Of a stretch of DNA of 64,000 bases, positions 22,054 through 34,400 are shown one piece after another. A program made the position numbers and the translations under genes. Location: the NCBI GenBank assembly GCA_021399445.1, contig JAJTUQ010000009.1, positions 761,501 to 825,500 of the forward strand, given 5' to 3'. Numbering within the stretch: position 1 is the first letter of the stretch; each line of letters starts with the position of its first letter. The DNA is from Xylogone sp. PMI_703 (lineage: Eukaryota > Ascomycota > Leotiomycetes). Under the pieces are notes generated by a model. The model saw only the letters and a program-made list of their open reading frames with translations, had not been told where the DNA came from and searched no databases.

Positions 22054-23119
22054 GGCAAAGCAGTGGACAGCGACAAGGAAGCTCCGAAGCAAGAGATCGC
22101 CGGTGCAGCTACTATACAGCGGGACGGACGGATTGCCGGGAAATTGTGATGAGGGCGATTTAAGGTTTAGGAAGATGGAGATGAGAGAGAAGAAGCAACG
22201 ATGGATCCCGGGATTGAGAAGCGTGGTATTACGGTAATATTCTGTGCTCCTACAGTAGTAGCCGTGATTTGCCCTTGTCTCCAGCGACCGTTTCATGCGA
22301 GACGGGGGTTGGATAAAGGAGAATCTCTCTGTGTTCACACGGTTCTCACGCTGCTACTGGTAATCATGTACCGACCGACCGATCGGTTGTCTCACGTCTG
22401 ACCGTCTTACGTTCGTTCGCTTTTCTCTCTGTTCTCCACGGGCTTGCTTGGCTTGGCTCTTTGCGGCTATTCCTATTCACCCGATGCGATGGAGCTGTAG
22501 AAAATGGGGTTTATCGGGCTGGAGTGGACGGGGCGGAGGGTGCTGATTGGGCTGCTGGAGGGCCACTGAACCGCCCCCTGAAGAACAGCTCTCTTCAGGG
22601 TTCTCTTCAGGCATCTCCAGCCTATTGGGGGCCACCCAGTCCGCTGGAACTCCCCTGAATCCCACTAACGAATGCCCCCCTGAAGCAAAAGGAACCCGTC
22701 CACTGGAATACCATATTGGTCGCCGCCAACCTGCAGCGTCGCAATGCAGATACTGCACCGTACATGAACCTGACTATTTACCAACAGCTGCACGATGGTA
22801 GCATATCCCGCCGATACGGACGAGCCTGAGCCCAGAACTTTCCCAGCCCGGCGAGTTGAGTAATACTGCAATAAATTAATCAGACCCAGAGACGTGGTGG
22901 CCCGCGGCGGTGGTGCAGTTCAATGGGTTTTAGCCTCCTCGACTAGGACACGTGGGCTGCTCCTCATACAAAGTACACTGGATTATAATATCCTACTTCC
23001 ACTTCAACCTCATAATTCGCGTGTTTTGGGGTCTTGTGCAGTGTGATAAGGGATTTGGATTGGATCTAGAGCTTGTTACTGAATAAACTTACCAGATAGA
23101 GAACAACTCCAGAGCAGAC
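22054..23119. promoter_or_regulatory. Divergent promoter region between two methyltransferase genes
   Basis: 1,066 bp between the start codons of the LaeA-like and O-methyltransferase genes, so it must hold both promoters. A clustered set of CTGAAG/CTTCAG inverted motifs lies at about 22575-22685 (CCTGAAG, CTCTTCAGG twice, CCTGAAG again). No TATA box stands out. Confidence 0.45.
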
Positions 23120-24749
23120 ATGTCTGCCAACAACCTCGTCGCGCTCGCTGCTGCGGTGCGTGAGGCCCTGGCGACCCCTCAGTCCCTCGAGCCCACGACG
23201 CCGGAGGAGCAGGAAGCACGACTCGACCTCATCGACCTCATTCCAGAGCTCAATGCGGCTCTCGTGGGCAATGTCGAGCATCTGCGTGAACTGGCCTGGT
23301 CTGTACGTGCTTATTCTCTCTTTCATCACATCGTTTGCTGTTTCCTCTCTTATCATCTTATCCCATCTTCCATTAGTACAATATCAATATGTACATTCTT
23401 TCTATACACAAGACGTACTCAATCTAGAGCTTCAAGATAAAGAAGAAATGAAAGATAGAAGAACGGGTACTCAAAAAACTTATGATCTAGGCCGTCCACG
23501 TCCTCCCCCTCGCCGCCATCCACCGCTGGAACATCGCCAACCTCGTCCCCCTCGACTCCTCCATCTCCTACGCCGACCTCTCCACGCAATCTCACATCTC
23601 CGAACCCTTACTGCGACGCATCCTCCGGCACGCCATGACCAGCCGCCTCTTCCGCGAACTCGACGCCGGCCAGCGCGTCGCCCACTCCCCCACCTCCGCA
23701 CTGCTGGTCACGAATACCAATCTCGCCGCCTTCGTCGAGCTGCACACCACCGTGGCCCTCAAGAGCCTGGCGCACACGACCGATGCGCTGGAGAGCTGGC
23801 CCGATTCTACCAGTCCGCGCGAGGTCGGGTATTCCATCGCTGTGGGACGGTCTGGGGAGGTCGGCGTGTACGAGGATGTGGCAAGGGATCCGGTGAGGAC
23901 GATTAACTTTGGGAGGGCGATGCAGTTCTTTAGTACGGGTGAGGGATATGAGGAGAGTAGCTTGGTGGAGGGGTATCCGTGGGAGAGCTTGGGGAAGGGG
24001 ACAGTGGTGGATGTAAGCTCCTTTCTTCCTTCTTTCCTCCTCCACTTCTCTTACTCTACTTCCCTACTGTCTCTCTACACATAAAGAAAAAAGACTAACA
24101 TGATGACCAGGTCGGAGGCGCAAACGGCTTCGCCAGCGCCGCCATCTCCCGCGCCCATCCCGACCTCAAGCTCATCGTCCAGGACATCCGCATGGTCGAC
24201 GACATCAAGGTCGACTACCCCGGCACGAACATATCCTGGATGCAGCACGACTACTTCCAGCCCCAGCCCGTCGTCGGCGCCGATGTGTACTTGTACCGGT
24301 TCGTGTTTCACAACATTTACGATGAGAAGGCCGTCGAGGTGTTGAAGGCTGCGATTCCGGCGCTGAAGCCTGGGGCGAGGATCTTGATTAATGATGAGAG
24401 TGTGCCGGAGCCGGGGGGTGTGAGGTGGAGGGATGAGAGGGCGACGAGGTGAGCTGTCATCATCTTCTCTATAAGTTTATAATTGCTGCTTCTTCATTTA
24501 CTGACTTCGTGACCACAGAGGTCTTGATACAATTGTAAGTCCGCCATTTAAACAATCCAGTTGACTTCGTTACATTCTTTCCACTTGATACTGACTTCAT
24601 AGATGCTCGCCTGCATGAGCGGCCGCGAGAGACAAACCAGCGACTGGGAGCTCCTCTTCAAGAAAGCCGATCCACGATTCAAGTACCTCGGCGCGAGGGC
24701 TCCACCGAGGTCGAGACTGTGGCTCATTGAGGCTGAGTGGATGGGATGA
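23120..24749 (+). CDS. Plant/fungal-type O-methyltransferase (caffeate OMT-like)
   Basis: Five exons: join(23120..23302,23491..24012,24111..24448,24519..24534,24603..24749), 401 residues. The N-terminal helical part is a dimerisation/winged-helix domain (SYADLSTQSHISEPLLRRIL). The SAM motif VVD/VGGANGFASAAISR spans the exon 2/3 junction, then IVQDI, and LYRFVFHNIYDEKAVEVLKA carries the catalytic-type histidine. The C-terminus keeps the expected MSGRERQTSDWELLFKKA and LIEAEW. Exon 4 is only 16 nt. Such enzymes methylate phenolic hydroxyls of polyketides and similar metabolites. No polyketide synthase lies in the window, so a role in a local gene cluster is not supported. Confidence 0.92.
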
Positions 24750-25369
24750 TTCCCAACCTTCACGATTCTTTTGCTCCTTTTTTATTATCAGCGTTCCGTA
24801 CATATTATGTATTCTTTTTGATGTCCCGCATGAGTATATGAAATCGTTTTATATATAGTAGTAATAGAGATGTTCGAAGAGGAGAGAGAGAGAAGAGTCT
24901 ATTAGTAATATACCATAAGACTTTTTGTTCGTTCATACTAGTTCATTCATTTAATGAGATCGATGTATGAGATAGTACAATAATAACGAGCTCATAACGC
25001 TCATAGCTGACGTTCGTCTCATACGACTTGTGAGACAAACCCTTTGTCCTAAGCGAAACGCCGTCAGATGCTTGTTCGCGGAAGGATCCAGGGGTTTCAT
25101 TAATCCCTGGGCGGCGTTGCCGCATTGTCTTTGTGCTAATGCACTGCGATTCACACGCCAGACAGGCAGCAGGGTTGGAATAATGCAATTGTTCGGAGAC
25201 AATGGTGTTGTTGTCTTGGCTCTTGGGATAAAATACGGTGAAAAGTATTTTAGATTGAGGGTATTTATATGGTCACTTTGTGGGGGAAGAAACATCTCAG
25301 GTGGAATAGCAGGGAATTAGGTTTATACGAGAAGCGTTTAGAGTGTCTCCAGTATCATACATTATCAAG
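24750..25369. other. Intergenic, no gene seen
   Basis: 620 bp. An AG-rich run (GAGGAGAGAGAGAGAAGAG, about 24880-24896) lies after the methyltransferase gene. Two overlapping short frames (about 24943-25320) have no motif. Confidence 0.5.
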
Positions 25370-27574
25370 ATGACAACGACAAAGATCATCGACTTCGCTG
25401 GCTCGATGGAATTGATGGACGAGAGGATCAAGCGGATTGAAGAGTCTCTCAATCTCGTTCTCTCTCGTCTCAGTCTCCCCCAGATGCCAGAACTTGGAAG
25501 CGCCGTCGTTTCGCACGAATTATCTATACCGTCACTACCACCAGCAACAGCAGCATCACACCAGACGGTAGCCACTCCACGAAGGACCTCTGAAATCAAA
25601 GAAGGACCCTACATATACAAACCCCTCGACGCCTCCAAGTCCGAAATCCGAATCCTCACCATCCTCAACGACACCACCGACGACGATCCCATCCGCTGCA
25701 CACTAACCCACGTCTCCCTTGACGACAAAAAGAATCATGGCAAAAACCTCTCTCAAGATATCACCCGCATGCTCACCTGGTACACAGCCATGTCCTACAC
25801 CTGGGGCACGCTCTCCCGATCCCACACCATCCTCCTCGACGGGCACATCTTCCCCGTGACCGCCAACCTAGAAGCCGCCCTGCGCAACTGGAGCCGTGAT
25901 AAAGCGATGCAAGACTGGTGGATCGATGCCATCTGCATCAACCAGGAGGACATGCTCGAGCGGAACTCCCAAGTCGCACTCATGACGCGGATCTATGCCC
26001 AGTGCCGCAGCGTGGAGATCTGGCTTGGTGAGGAAGCTGACGATTCGAAGCTCGCGATGCAGGTGATTCAGAAACTCTCAGATGGTGATCCCGTGCGGGG
26101 ACCGGGCGAGAAGAAAGTGGTGCTTCAGGAGATTTCCAAGAAGCAGCGCGTTCGGCATTGGAGGGCACTGACCGCATTGTTTCAACGGCCGTGGTGGCAG
26201 CGGGTGTGGATTCGCCAGGAGGTCGCTATTCCACGAATTGCGACGGTGCATTGCGGTGATGAGAGCTGCCCTCTCGTAGATGTGATTTCCGCAGCGGTGG
26301 TCTTGGATGATATCCAGAACAAGATAGGGTTCCTGCCGATTCCGCCTCAGACGATGCAGATTTCGGGCCACGATGCGGTGGTGAGGGTTTCGTGCTATCG
26401 TCAGGCTATTGATCTGGCTTCTCATAATGTGTATACCACCACGGGAACGGAGTTCCAGGACTTGAGGCAGATGATTGCCACGACGCGGATGTGTCAGGCG
26501 ACGGATCCGAGGGATAAAGTCTTTGGCGTGCTTGGGATGGCGGATCCAGATGTCTATGGACTGTATCCTGATTACAGGCTTGATGTCAGGGAGATATATA
26601 TCAAGGCTGCGAAGACGCTCATTACCGCCAAGCAGGATCTCAGCGTCCTCAGCATAGCGCAGAATCCGGATCGAAAACACGGCCTCCCGTCATGGGTTCC
26701 TAATCTATTGGATGACTGGAAAGCGAACCCTTTCTCACAAGATAGTTATACCCAGCTGCATCCGTACGACGAGGTGGAGTACTCCTTCCAGAATATCAAC
26801 AGCATCAAGGATGCCGGCATAGATACCGACGGCGATGGAGACGACAAAGACCTCATCCTAAAAGTCCGAGGCCGCACCCTAGGATCCATCGCCCTCCTCT
26901 GCCCCACCACCGTCTCCCCCGACGACGACTCCTCCACCGTCCTCGATGGCGTCTACCACGCCTGGAAAGCCTTCGCTGCATCCACCCGCTCCCGCGCAGC
27001 CGTTAAACACTTCGCAGCCCACGCCCTGGTGAACAGTAGTCGGAAAATCAACCCCACAGACGACTCCTGGCTATCCTTCCTGTCCATCTCGACGGATAAC
27101 TCCGGTCTGAGACTCGGTGCCGATGGGAAGCCTTTGGTGGAGAGGGTTGAAACCGAGGAGCTGTTCAAGGGGAATCATCGTGTCGTGGGGAACTTGTTGA
27201 TCCCTGGGGAGAAAGATGGAGAGCGAGAGAGGCAGAGACAGGGGCAGAGTCCGTATGCGAAGCTGCATCGGTATATGAGGGTTTATGGACCCGGTAGAAG
27301 GCTGGTGGCTGCGGATAGTGGGTTTGTGTGTCTTGTTCCGGAGGAGACGAGGGTTGGGGATGTGCTTGTGAGGATTAATGGGGCGAGGTATGTTTATGTT
27401 TTGAGGAGTGTTGGGAGGGAGGGGTTTGTCGTTGTGGGTGAGGCTTGTAAGTACTATCTTTCTTTGTCTTGTATTGACGTGCTTTTGTGGTGTTTTATTG
27501 ACTTGGTGTGATTAGATACAGATCCGTGGCCTAACCCGGAGGAATATACTGAGAGGTGGTATGCCCTTTTGTGA
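25370..27574 (+). CDS. Heterokaryon incompatibility (HET) domain protein
   Basis: Two exons, join(25370..27446,27516..27574), 711 residues from the ATG at 25370; the frame opens at a GTG 27 bases earlier. The intron (GTAAGT...GATTAG) turns a read-through tail into the plausible ending EAYTDPWPNPEEYTERW. The HET domain is clear: YTAMSYTWG near 137, a V-T-A-N-LEAALR strand, and WIDAICINQED near 183 followed by RN-Q-V...IY and VEIWLGEE. HET proteins trigger cell death when different strains fuse, often together with NLR-type receptors. The N-terminal 40 residues look helical. No second toxic or sensor domain is recognised in the C-terminal half. Confidence 0.93.
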
Positions 27575-29765
27575 TTGCCTGGGGTTGTTTCCTACATGCT
27601 AGCTGTGTTGAGATGTTTTATTGTGGTGAGTAGGTGGTATATCTCTTCAGGGGAGTATTGCAATATCAGGCGCTATTGAAATAGGTTAGAGTTTTCACTG
27701 AATGACGATATCTGTTACTAGCAGTTATAATATATCCCAGAAAGAAAGAATACCGTGAATGCAAATGAAATTCGATCTTGCCCTGAGAACTAGACATATT
27801 ATCCTGGCTGTCCTGATATTCAAAGTAATTCTAGGTCTTGTCAGATCACCCGCTGGCGCTTGTAAGTTTTCATGGATTGTACACCGCGTAAGCCGGTAGG
27901 GCAGCTCTTTTGTTCTCACGACGATTTAGAGAAAGAGCACAATTCACATACCAAATTACTCTCTGTTGTACATTTTTCCGAAAGAAAATTATTTCCCTAT
28001 TTAAGAATAATTCTGGTTGACCATTGGGACAAAAGCTCGGAAACCGGCTACGATTAAACGTTTAACGATTATTCGTTTCTTTATGAGCGTGTAACTGGAA
28101 ATCTATGTCTACCCGTGTTACACTCTAAGGATAACAGCTCCATATAAGTAGCACGACTTTATCAAAAATAATACAAGTCAAGTTTTTTGAGTGACATACT
28201 ACACAGTATGGGCTGCACAAGGAGGTCAGTATCAAAAAGTAGAGTGCTGCTATAAAATGTTTGTTTGTTTGTTTGTTTATCTTTATCTATAAACTGTCCT
28301 AGCCGACTATTGGCAGCTATGCAGCGTGCATCTCTAAGTACAGGTATTCCCCTCTCTCATATTCAAAGAGTCAGCCGTGGTCTCGCCAGATCACTTCTAA
28401 GTGTTCATGCCTGTGCTTATAAATCGAATAGTTGTTCTCTATCTGCGTACTTGTCGGACCTCTTCTGGCCCTCCTCTTCTTCTATGTACTTATGTGCACT
28501 CGTGTGTAATAAAGTTGAGTACTGTGAATTGAATTGCCATTTTATCATTACAGCCATCCTGACTTCTCTGTAACTACTATACATGTTCCAGCCAATGAGT
28601 CAATGACTTGATACAGCCGATTGATTTTTAGTCAGCCAGCCCATTGAGGAATCAGCCAGCCGACTGCTCCATTAATACAATGGCAGAATATTGCTCAATT
28701 TTGCAGCAGTGAATTCTGGTGTACGGTGGTCAGATCGTACCAGAATGTGCAATCATCACGTGACAGTAGCAAACGATGCCCTTCAGAGAGCAAAATCGAA
28801 CTTTTCTGCACCGCATTTCCTCAATAAACGAGCAACAAAACGATGACGTAGTAGCCCCAGAGCATGCACTACAATTGGATAGATCATGCCCAAACCCCCT
28901 AAACTCTTGCCTCTTTAACTGCATTCACGCACTCAAACACCCGCGTTTCTAGCAAACTTAATGGTTACCGCCCCGGACGACCATGGGGTTAATTCTTATG
29001 ATATTTCACCATATACATGACCAGAATAACGTGAAGAAGCCTGTGAATTTTCTCCAAGATTCAAGCGTTCTGAGTCGTGTAGTTGGGTTATCCTCTTTTT
29101 GGCTCTGGAGGACAAAACACCCGTCTATTGAAACCCTTAGAAATTAGGCCAGCAGGCCAGAAATACGGGTTTGACCCTACGTGTACCGAGCCACGCGAGC
29201 CCTACCAATAACGGCAATTTTAACAGTCAACATAGCAAATCGCAATCGAAGCGACGGCGTTGCAAAAGGAAGTAGGGGTTGTATAGCAAACTACAGTAAC
29301 TCCTGAAATTTCCACATATCATTAATAGTTATAGTTTGAGGGTTATGTAATCACTGTAATCGACTCTAACAGTCCTGCTAGGGGTCGAGGGTTCCGTCTA
29401 CTAAGATGCTTTACAGTAGGAAGCGGTGTTTTTCGCAAGCCTTACGAGATTCCCAACCTTTTAACCACAAGAGGATATGGAATTTAGAACGAGCGTACAA
29501 CGCAATTGGGGCACCCTTAAGAGCATCCCAGTATGGGCACCGGTACGACTCCCCTCGGAGTCAATGCCTCACCTAGGGCTTGCTGCCCGCCGCATGGTGC
29601 ATAAGAGGCTACGTCGCCCTTGATATAACTTACAAAAGCAGGAAGCTTGCAGACAATGTTTGTAGGCATTTTCTGTCCCCAGTTTTACCATACTGGCATT
29701 ATTCGACTTACTTGTGTCTGCCGTACCATGATAGGCGCATGTAAATAATATTTGCAACGTCCAAC
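27575..29765. other. Gene-free AT-rich stretch
   Basis: 2.2 kb with no supportable gene. It contains a short TTTG microsatellite (28259-28280) and imperfect CAGCC-type direct repeats at about 28589-28665. A 102-codon frame beginning inside the microsatellite is not credible. Confidence 0.5.
28259..28280 (+). repeat. (TTTG)n microsatellite, about five units
   Basis: TGTTTGTTTGTTTGTTTGTT, a simple tetranucleotide repeat, probably neutral. Confidence 0.8.
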
Positions 29766-30879
29766 ATGTTAGAAACTCTCAACCACTCAACTCCATTTAT
29801 TATTGTTGAGGTGTCTTTGGGTTGTCCACTGCGTGGTGGCTCACTCGTGCAGGTTACCACAATGTACGCGTACTTGACCGATGGCAAGTCCCTTCCCTTT
29901 CCTCCGCCGGCTACGACCGCAATAAGATCATCCGCACCGAATACGTCGATGCGCCACTTCTCAATACTGTCGCAGGAAGCCACCCAGTTCTGGCGAGAAC
30001 CGCTTTGAAAAGACGTTTTTCACCCTACCGGCTGGTTATATGGCACCGACGGCTCTTTAGACCAGGACAGAGCAAAGACTTTTGACACAGCTGTTTCCAA
30101 TACGCGCTCATTAGGCAATTCCTCTCAAACCGTCGACTTACCAGACTGGGAGCACATGTTCCAATTGTATCCAGCAATGGGGTACGACCATCACCAGCGC
30201 CAACGGCAGCAAGGAAGCTACGAATCTGCCCCAGCCGGCCAGTCAGATGCTTCTGCAACATTCCGAGGCATCCACAATAGCAATGCCAGGTGGGTCGAGT
30301 CCGCCCATGCCATGGTAGTTCTGGAGCGTGAATGCCAGAGACTCGGAGTCGAATTCATTGCAGGTGAATCGGGACCCGTGACGGGCTTCATCCGGGACGC
30401 CCACGACAGCAAAACCATCATTGGCGTGCGCACGGCAAACCGGACCACTTGGCGTGCCAAGAAAGTCATCGTCTCCGTAGGGGCGTACTCGGAACATTGC
30501 TCGACTTCAAGAACCAGCTGCACGCGGGGATACCCGGTCACGCATATACGCATGACCGAGGAACAGTACCAGCGGTACAAGGACCTACCCGTGGTCGCCA
30601 TCACGCGTCGAGGATACTTCTTCCCGCCTAACGAGGGACCGCACCTTCAAAATCTGTACCATAGACATCACCATGATCAACCGCGAGCGCTGGGCCGAGC
30701 CCAGGTGCCACTGGGGAGTGCGAAGCCTGTCGCGCGACCAGGCATACCATCCCACAGACACACAGCCGCGAGTCGGACGGCTGAAGACGCTCGAGTTTGC
30801 ACAGTACATCTTGCCCGAGTTTGGAGACGCCGAGATAGAGAGCAGCAGGTTGTGCTTGGACGTCAAAGTGTTGAAATAG
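29766..30879 (+). pseudogene. Fructosyl-amine / sarcosine oxidase-like FAD oxidase, decayed
   Basis: The remains of a DAO-fold flavoprotein are spread over several frames. From 29766, MLETLNHSTPFIIV breaks in the FAD motif. Another frame then gives VFGLSTAWWLTRAGYHNVRV and SAGYDRNKIIRTEY, typical of fructosyl-amine (amadoriase) and sarcosine oxidases. The first frame returns with LSQEATQFWREPL, meets an in-frame TGA (30004-30006) where tryptophan is expected, and continues DVFHPTGWLYGTDGSLDQDR. Later pieces include RLGVEFIAGESG, LLDFKNQLHAG in a shifted frame, VTHIRMTEEQYQRYKDLP, AYHPTDTQPR and LEFAQYILPEFGD, ending at a stop at 30877-30879 before the C-terminal FAD-binding part. With at least four frame changes, a nonsense codon and a missing end, it cannot make a working enzyme. 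Confidence 0.85.
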
Positions 30880-31448
30880 TTGCTCCAGGTCAGCATCGCT
30901 GTAATCTACCTTGTGTACTGATACCGATAATGTCACCAATGCATTTCGTAGGATTGTTTTCAGCTTACAGATGTACATTACTAACAGCCACCTAGGCCAC
31001 AAGGCCAGATGGATATAGGAAGTGCAATGCTTTGTCGCAACATTAATGATGTGCATACCTTCCAAACGTACAGCGAGCCTCGTACGAACACACCAAACGT
31101 ATCGGTCAAGTTGATGTGGTCCAGGTTACCGCCAGGCTGGTAGGGGAACGAGACGTTAAATTATTCTGCCATTCTTGTCATTGATTAGACCAGGCAAGTT
31201 CTGCTTAGTAGCTCATCATCCTTCCCTTGAACTCTCGTACTTATACCTCCTCTTCCTCTTTATCCTAATCTCGGCGCTCGGCGATGTCTAGCAGAATGGC
31301 TTCGATAAATATTGGCCGCCAAGCATGTTCCTCTGGTTTGTTTTTCATGTCCTAAGACGATTATTTCGTCCCGCAACTTGCATACTCGCTCATTTTTGTC
31401 TCATAGCCCAGAGAATGACATAACCTCGGAGATCTCTAGCCCATCTGC
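30880..31448. other. Intergenic with a possible coding relic
   Basis: 570 bp. On the minus strand at about 31055-31145 one frame reads NLDHINLTDTFGVFVRG, which looks protein-like, but I cannot name it. No start, stop or splice structure could be built around it. Confidence 0.35.
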
Positions 31449-34400
31449 CTAATAGGTTATATCTTCTTTCCATCCGACTTTTGCGTACTCTAGTTTTCGT
31501 ATCTGCTGTGCTTGCAATTCCAGCTATGATAGTCAGCCTTGTCTCAATCTATTGAATTAAATTATCTCACCTGCTCTACTGTGTCTTTCATTATATACCG
31601 TATGACTCGTACAGGTTTCGTCTGACCTAGGCGGTTAACTCGTGCTATAGCTTGACTCTCGACCATAGGATTCCATTGCGGCTCCAAAATATAAACGGAA
31701 CTTGCGACTGTTAAATTGAGACTTAGAAACCCTACTGTTAGTTGTGGTTCGGTTTGATTTCGTATAAATGTCAGCAGACTCACCCAACAGCACCTGTCCC
31801 GGTGGTCATCAATAATATCTGAATTTCGGGATCTTTTTGATAAATCTCTAAGATCCTCTTTCGTTGCCCAATAGTGTGAGAACCATCGATGCGAACAAAT
31901 TTTAATTTCCGTGATGTCAAGAAAATTCCAATAAGATCTAGAGATCTTGTCCAACATGAGAAGACAATGCTTGAGGCGCATAGTTAGCATAACTAAACTC
32001 ATAAAGTATCGTATGGGTTATTTACCTCTTACTATCAGTTTTATTTTGTTCAATATCTGTGACTACTGCCGAAACTTTTGTAGAGCAGCCGTCTTTGTCA
32101 AAATACTGCCAAGCAGAGAGATGCCTACCCACGCGGGCTGATGATGCAGATGAAGCTTCTTCAGTCATGATATACTCCGCAAATATGGTTTCTGAGCATA
32201 ATGAGCACTGTGGGTGCGAGTTTTCTCCGTCGACTTTCCGCAACGCCTGTTTCATTTTTGGAATGCAGCTTGAGCAAAGAAGGTGACCGCAAACAGTAAA
32301 ACTACCATTTTTCTGCTCCTCAATTCCATGAATTCCGGTAATTTTGATGCCGCAACTATCACATTTTGCTCGCTTATGCTTCCTTAACAGCGACATTGCT
32401 TGATCTGGATCGAATTCTTCGGAACCAAGTGAAGGCTTCTGGAATGTACCATGATTACATAGTCGTCGGAGCTGTAGTTGGAGTTGGAAGACGCCTAGGT
32501 ATCCTCTGTTCTGTGGCTGCAAACTGTTCTGATTGATAAGACTTATCAGCTTATCCCTTGTATCAATATACCGTTTCTTCTCAGAGATCGAGAAACTAAG
32601 TAACTGTGATTCTAAAATAATTTCGGGTAAACCAAGAAGTTCCTTAGTTCGACGAAGACAAACCGAATCGAGAAGCTTGCGTAAGTTTTCTATACCACTT
32701 TCAGATTTCCTCATTATTGGGGAAATTATATGCTTTTTAAAATTGTGAAGATTGTCAAGTGGAGAAGATCGTATAAAGTTGACGAGAGCTGCAAGATCTT
32801 CAAGACTATTCTGAATGGGCGTACCAGTTAAACACCAGCGAAGGAGTCCGTGAAGCTTTCTCATTGCTTTTGAAAGCTTTGTAGCCATTCGTCGGATTAC
32901 GTGTGCTTTAAGTATAACTTGTTAGTTTCTTATCTTCTAAATTGTCACGGACTAGTTTACCTTCATCCAGAACAATTCGATACCAGCTGATTTGCCACAA
33001 CGGACTCATCTTATCTGTTGACTCAGCGGCAATTGTATGGTAAGTACTTAAAATAAGATCAGAATCTGCGAGCACTCTTGGATTGCTCTCACGACCGTGA
33101 CTATGGTAGATAGTAATGTTGGAAAAGCCTGTACAGTGTCTGTTCCGTGTCAGCTGGTATTACGATTAGTGAGTAATATCTCACCTTTTGATTTCTTCTA
33201 GCCATTCATTAAGCAGTACTGCTCAAAGTCAGATATTGTCCGCAATATAAGGACTTTGAATAAAATCTTACAAGGAGAGGGTACAACTATTAAAGTAGCT
33301 CTGGAATGGATTAAGTTTTGCTCTACATTTAGGTGCGTGCTATTTTGAGAACTGAGTGCAAATGTGTTAGCCTCTGCTGCCGTTCCAATTATAGCTGACA
33401 GCATCGTCAGAGTCTTCCCCAAGCCCATCTCATCGGCTAGAATGCCACCACCGGTTTCCGTAGGTATCTCATTTATTTCACAGCCCGTAATGGCATGTTT
33501 ATATCTAAACCTAGTCAGTATATCAATCTTATACAAACTTCATTTTGACATACGAAACAAAGTCATCTGATCTCCATAAACAATATTCTTCTGGAGTTGG
33601 ACCAGACTCCCGTTGCATGATGAAATCTAAAGCTTCTTCTTGATATCTTTATCCTGTGAGCCTGGAGAGCAGAAATACAAAAGTTGGTCCTACTCACGGT
33701 AGAAGCTTTGTCCGAATCTTGCTGTCCGCCCCTACTCTTTTAAGAGTTTGAGCTCGGGTAGTGGTGTTGAAAGCTGCCATGACTTTCTGCTTTAATAATG
33801 CCTGTGTAATCCCCTGTTCATCCAACGCTTGCTGTTGTTGAAAGTTAAAGTCTATTTGTAGTAACGACGATGTTAAGGGGCCCAAGTCTGATGTGGTGCT
33901 AAGATTAATAGAGCTTAAGTCTATGAAGTGCGGATTTTTGTAATCAAATTGCATGTCCCGAAAATCAGGTTCTTGAAGATAAACTTTCCTCGTATCCAAA
34001 ATATCACCAACCTTTTGTAGGTGCTCCTGGAACCCATATAAAACTATATGAACAAACATATAGTGGTCTTTCTCGGCGGCAGCAGCTCCACTACTGATTG
34101 AAGTCCACGGTTCGGCCATCGAATAAGTTTCAAATGTGCAATAGGCGGCTATCTGTGAAAGAACGCTACTAGATTCACGGTTTACTACCGCTATATTATC
34201 ATATGATTGCACCTCCCTTTCCATTGAATCTGGTGGTTGTAAAATGAACTTTTGACCATCTCCTTCAGAATTAAGTTTAAAGGTGTAAATGTCTTGTTGT
34301 TCTGCAGAATCAAGAGTGGTACGAGTTACTTTCATGAGTTTTAGAAGGTCGGATGCTTGTGGTAAAATTTTCACTCTAACATTATGTATCTGCTCATATG

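Noticed and set aside
23160..23906. 248-codon plus-strand frame overlapping the O-methyltransferase
   Set aside because: It runs through a proven-type intron and is Arg/Pro-rich; the spliced alternative gives a full methyltransferase.
26078..26680. 200-codon minus-strand frame
   Set aside because: Antisense to the HET-domain gene; no motif.
30628..31065. 145-codon minus-strand frame
   Set aside because: It is antisense to the decayed oxidase, which explains its open length.
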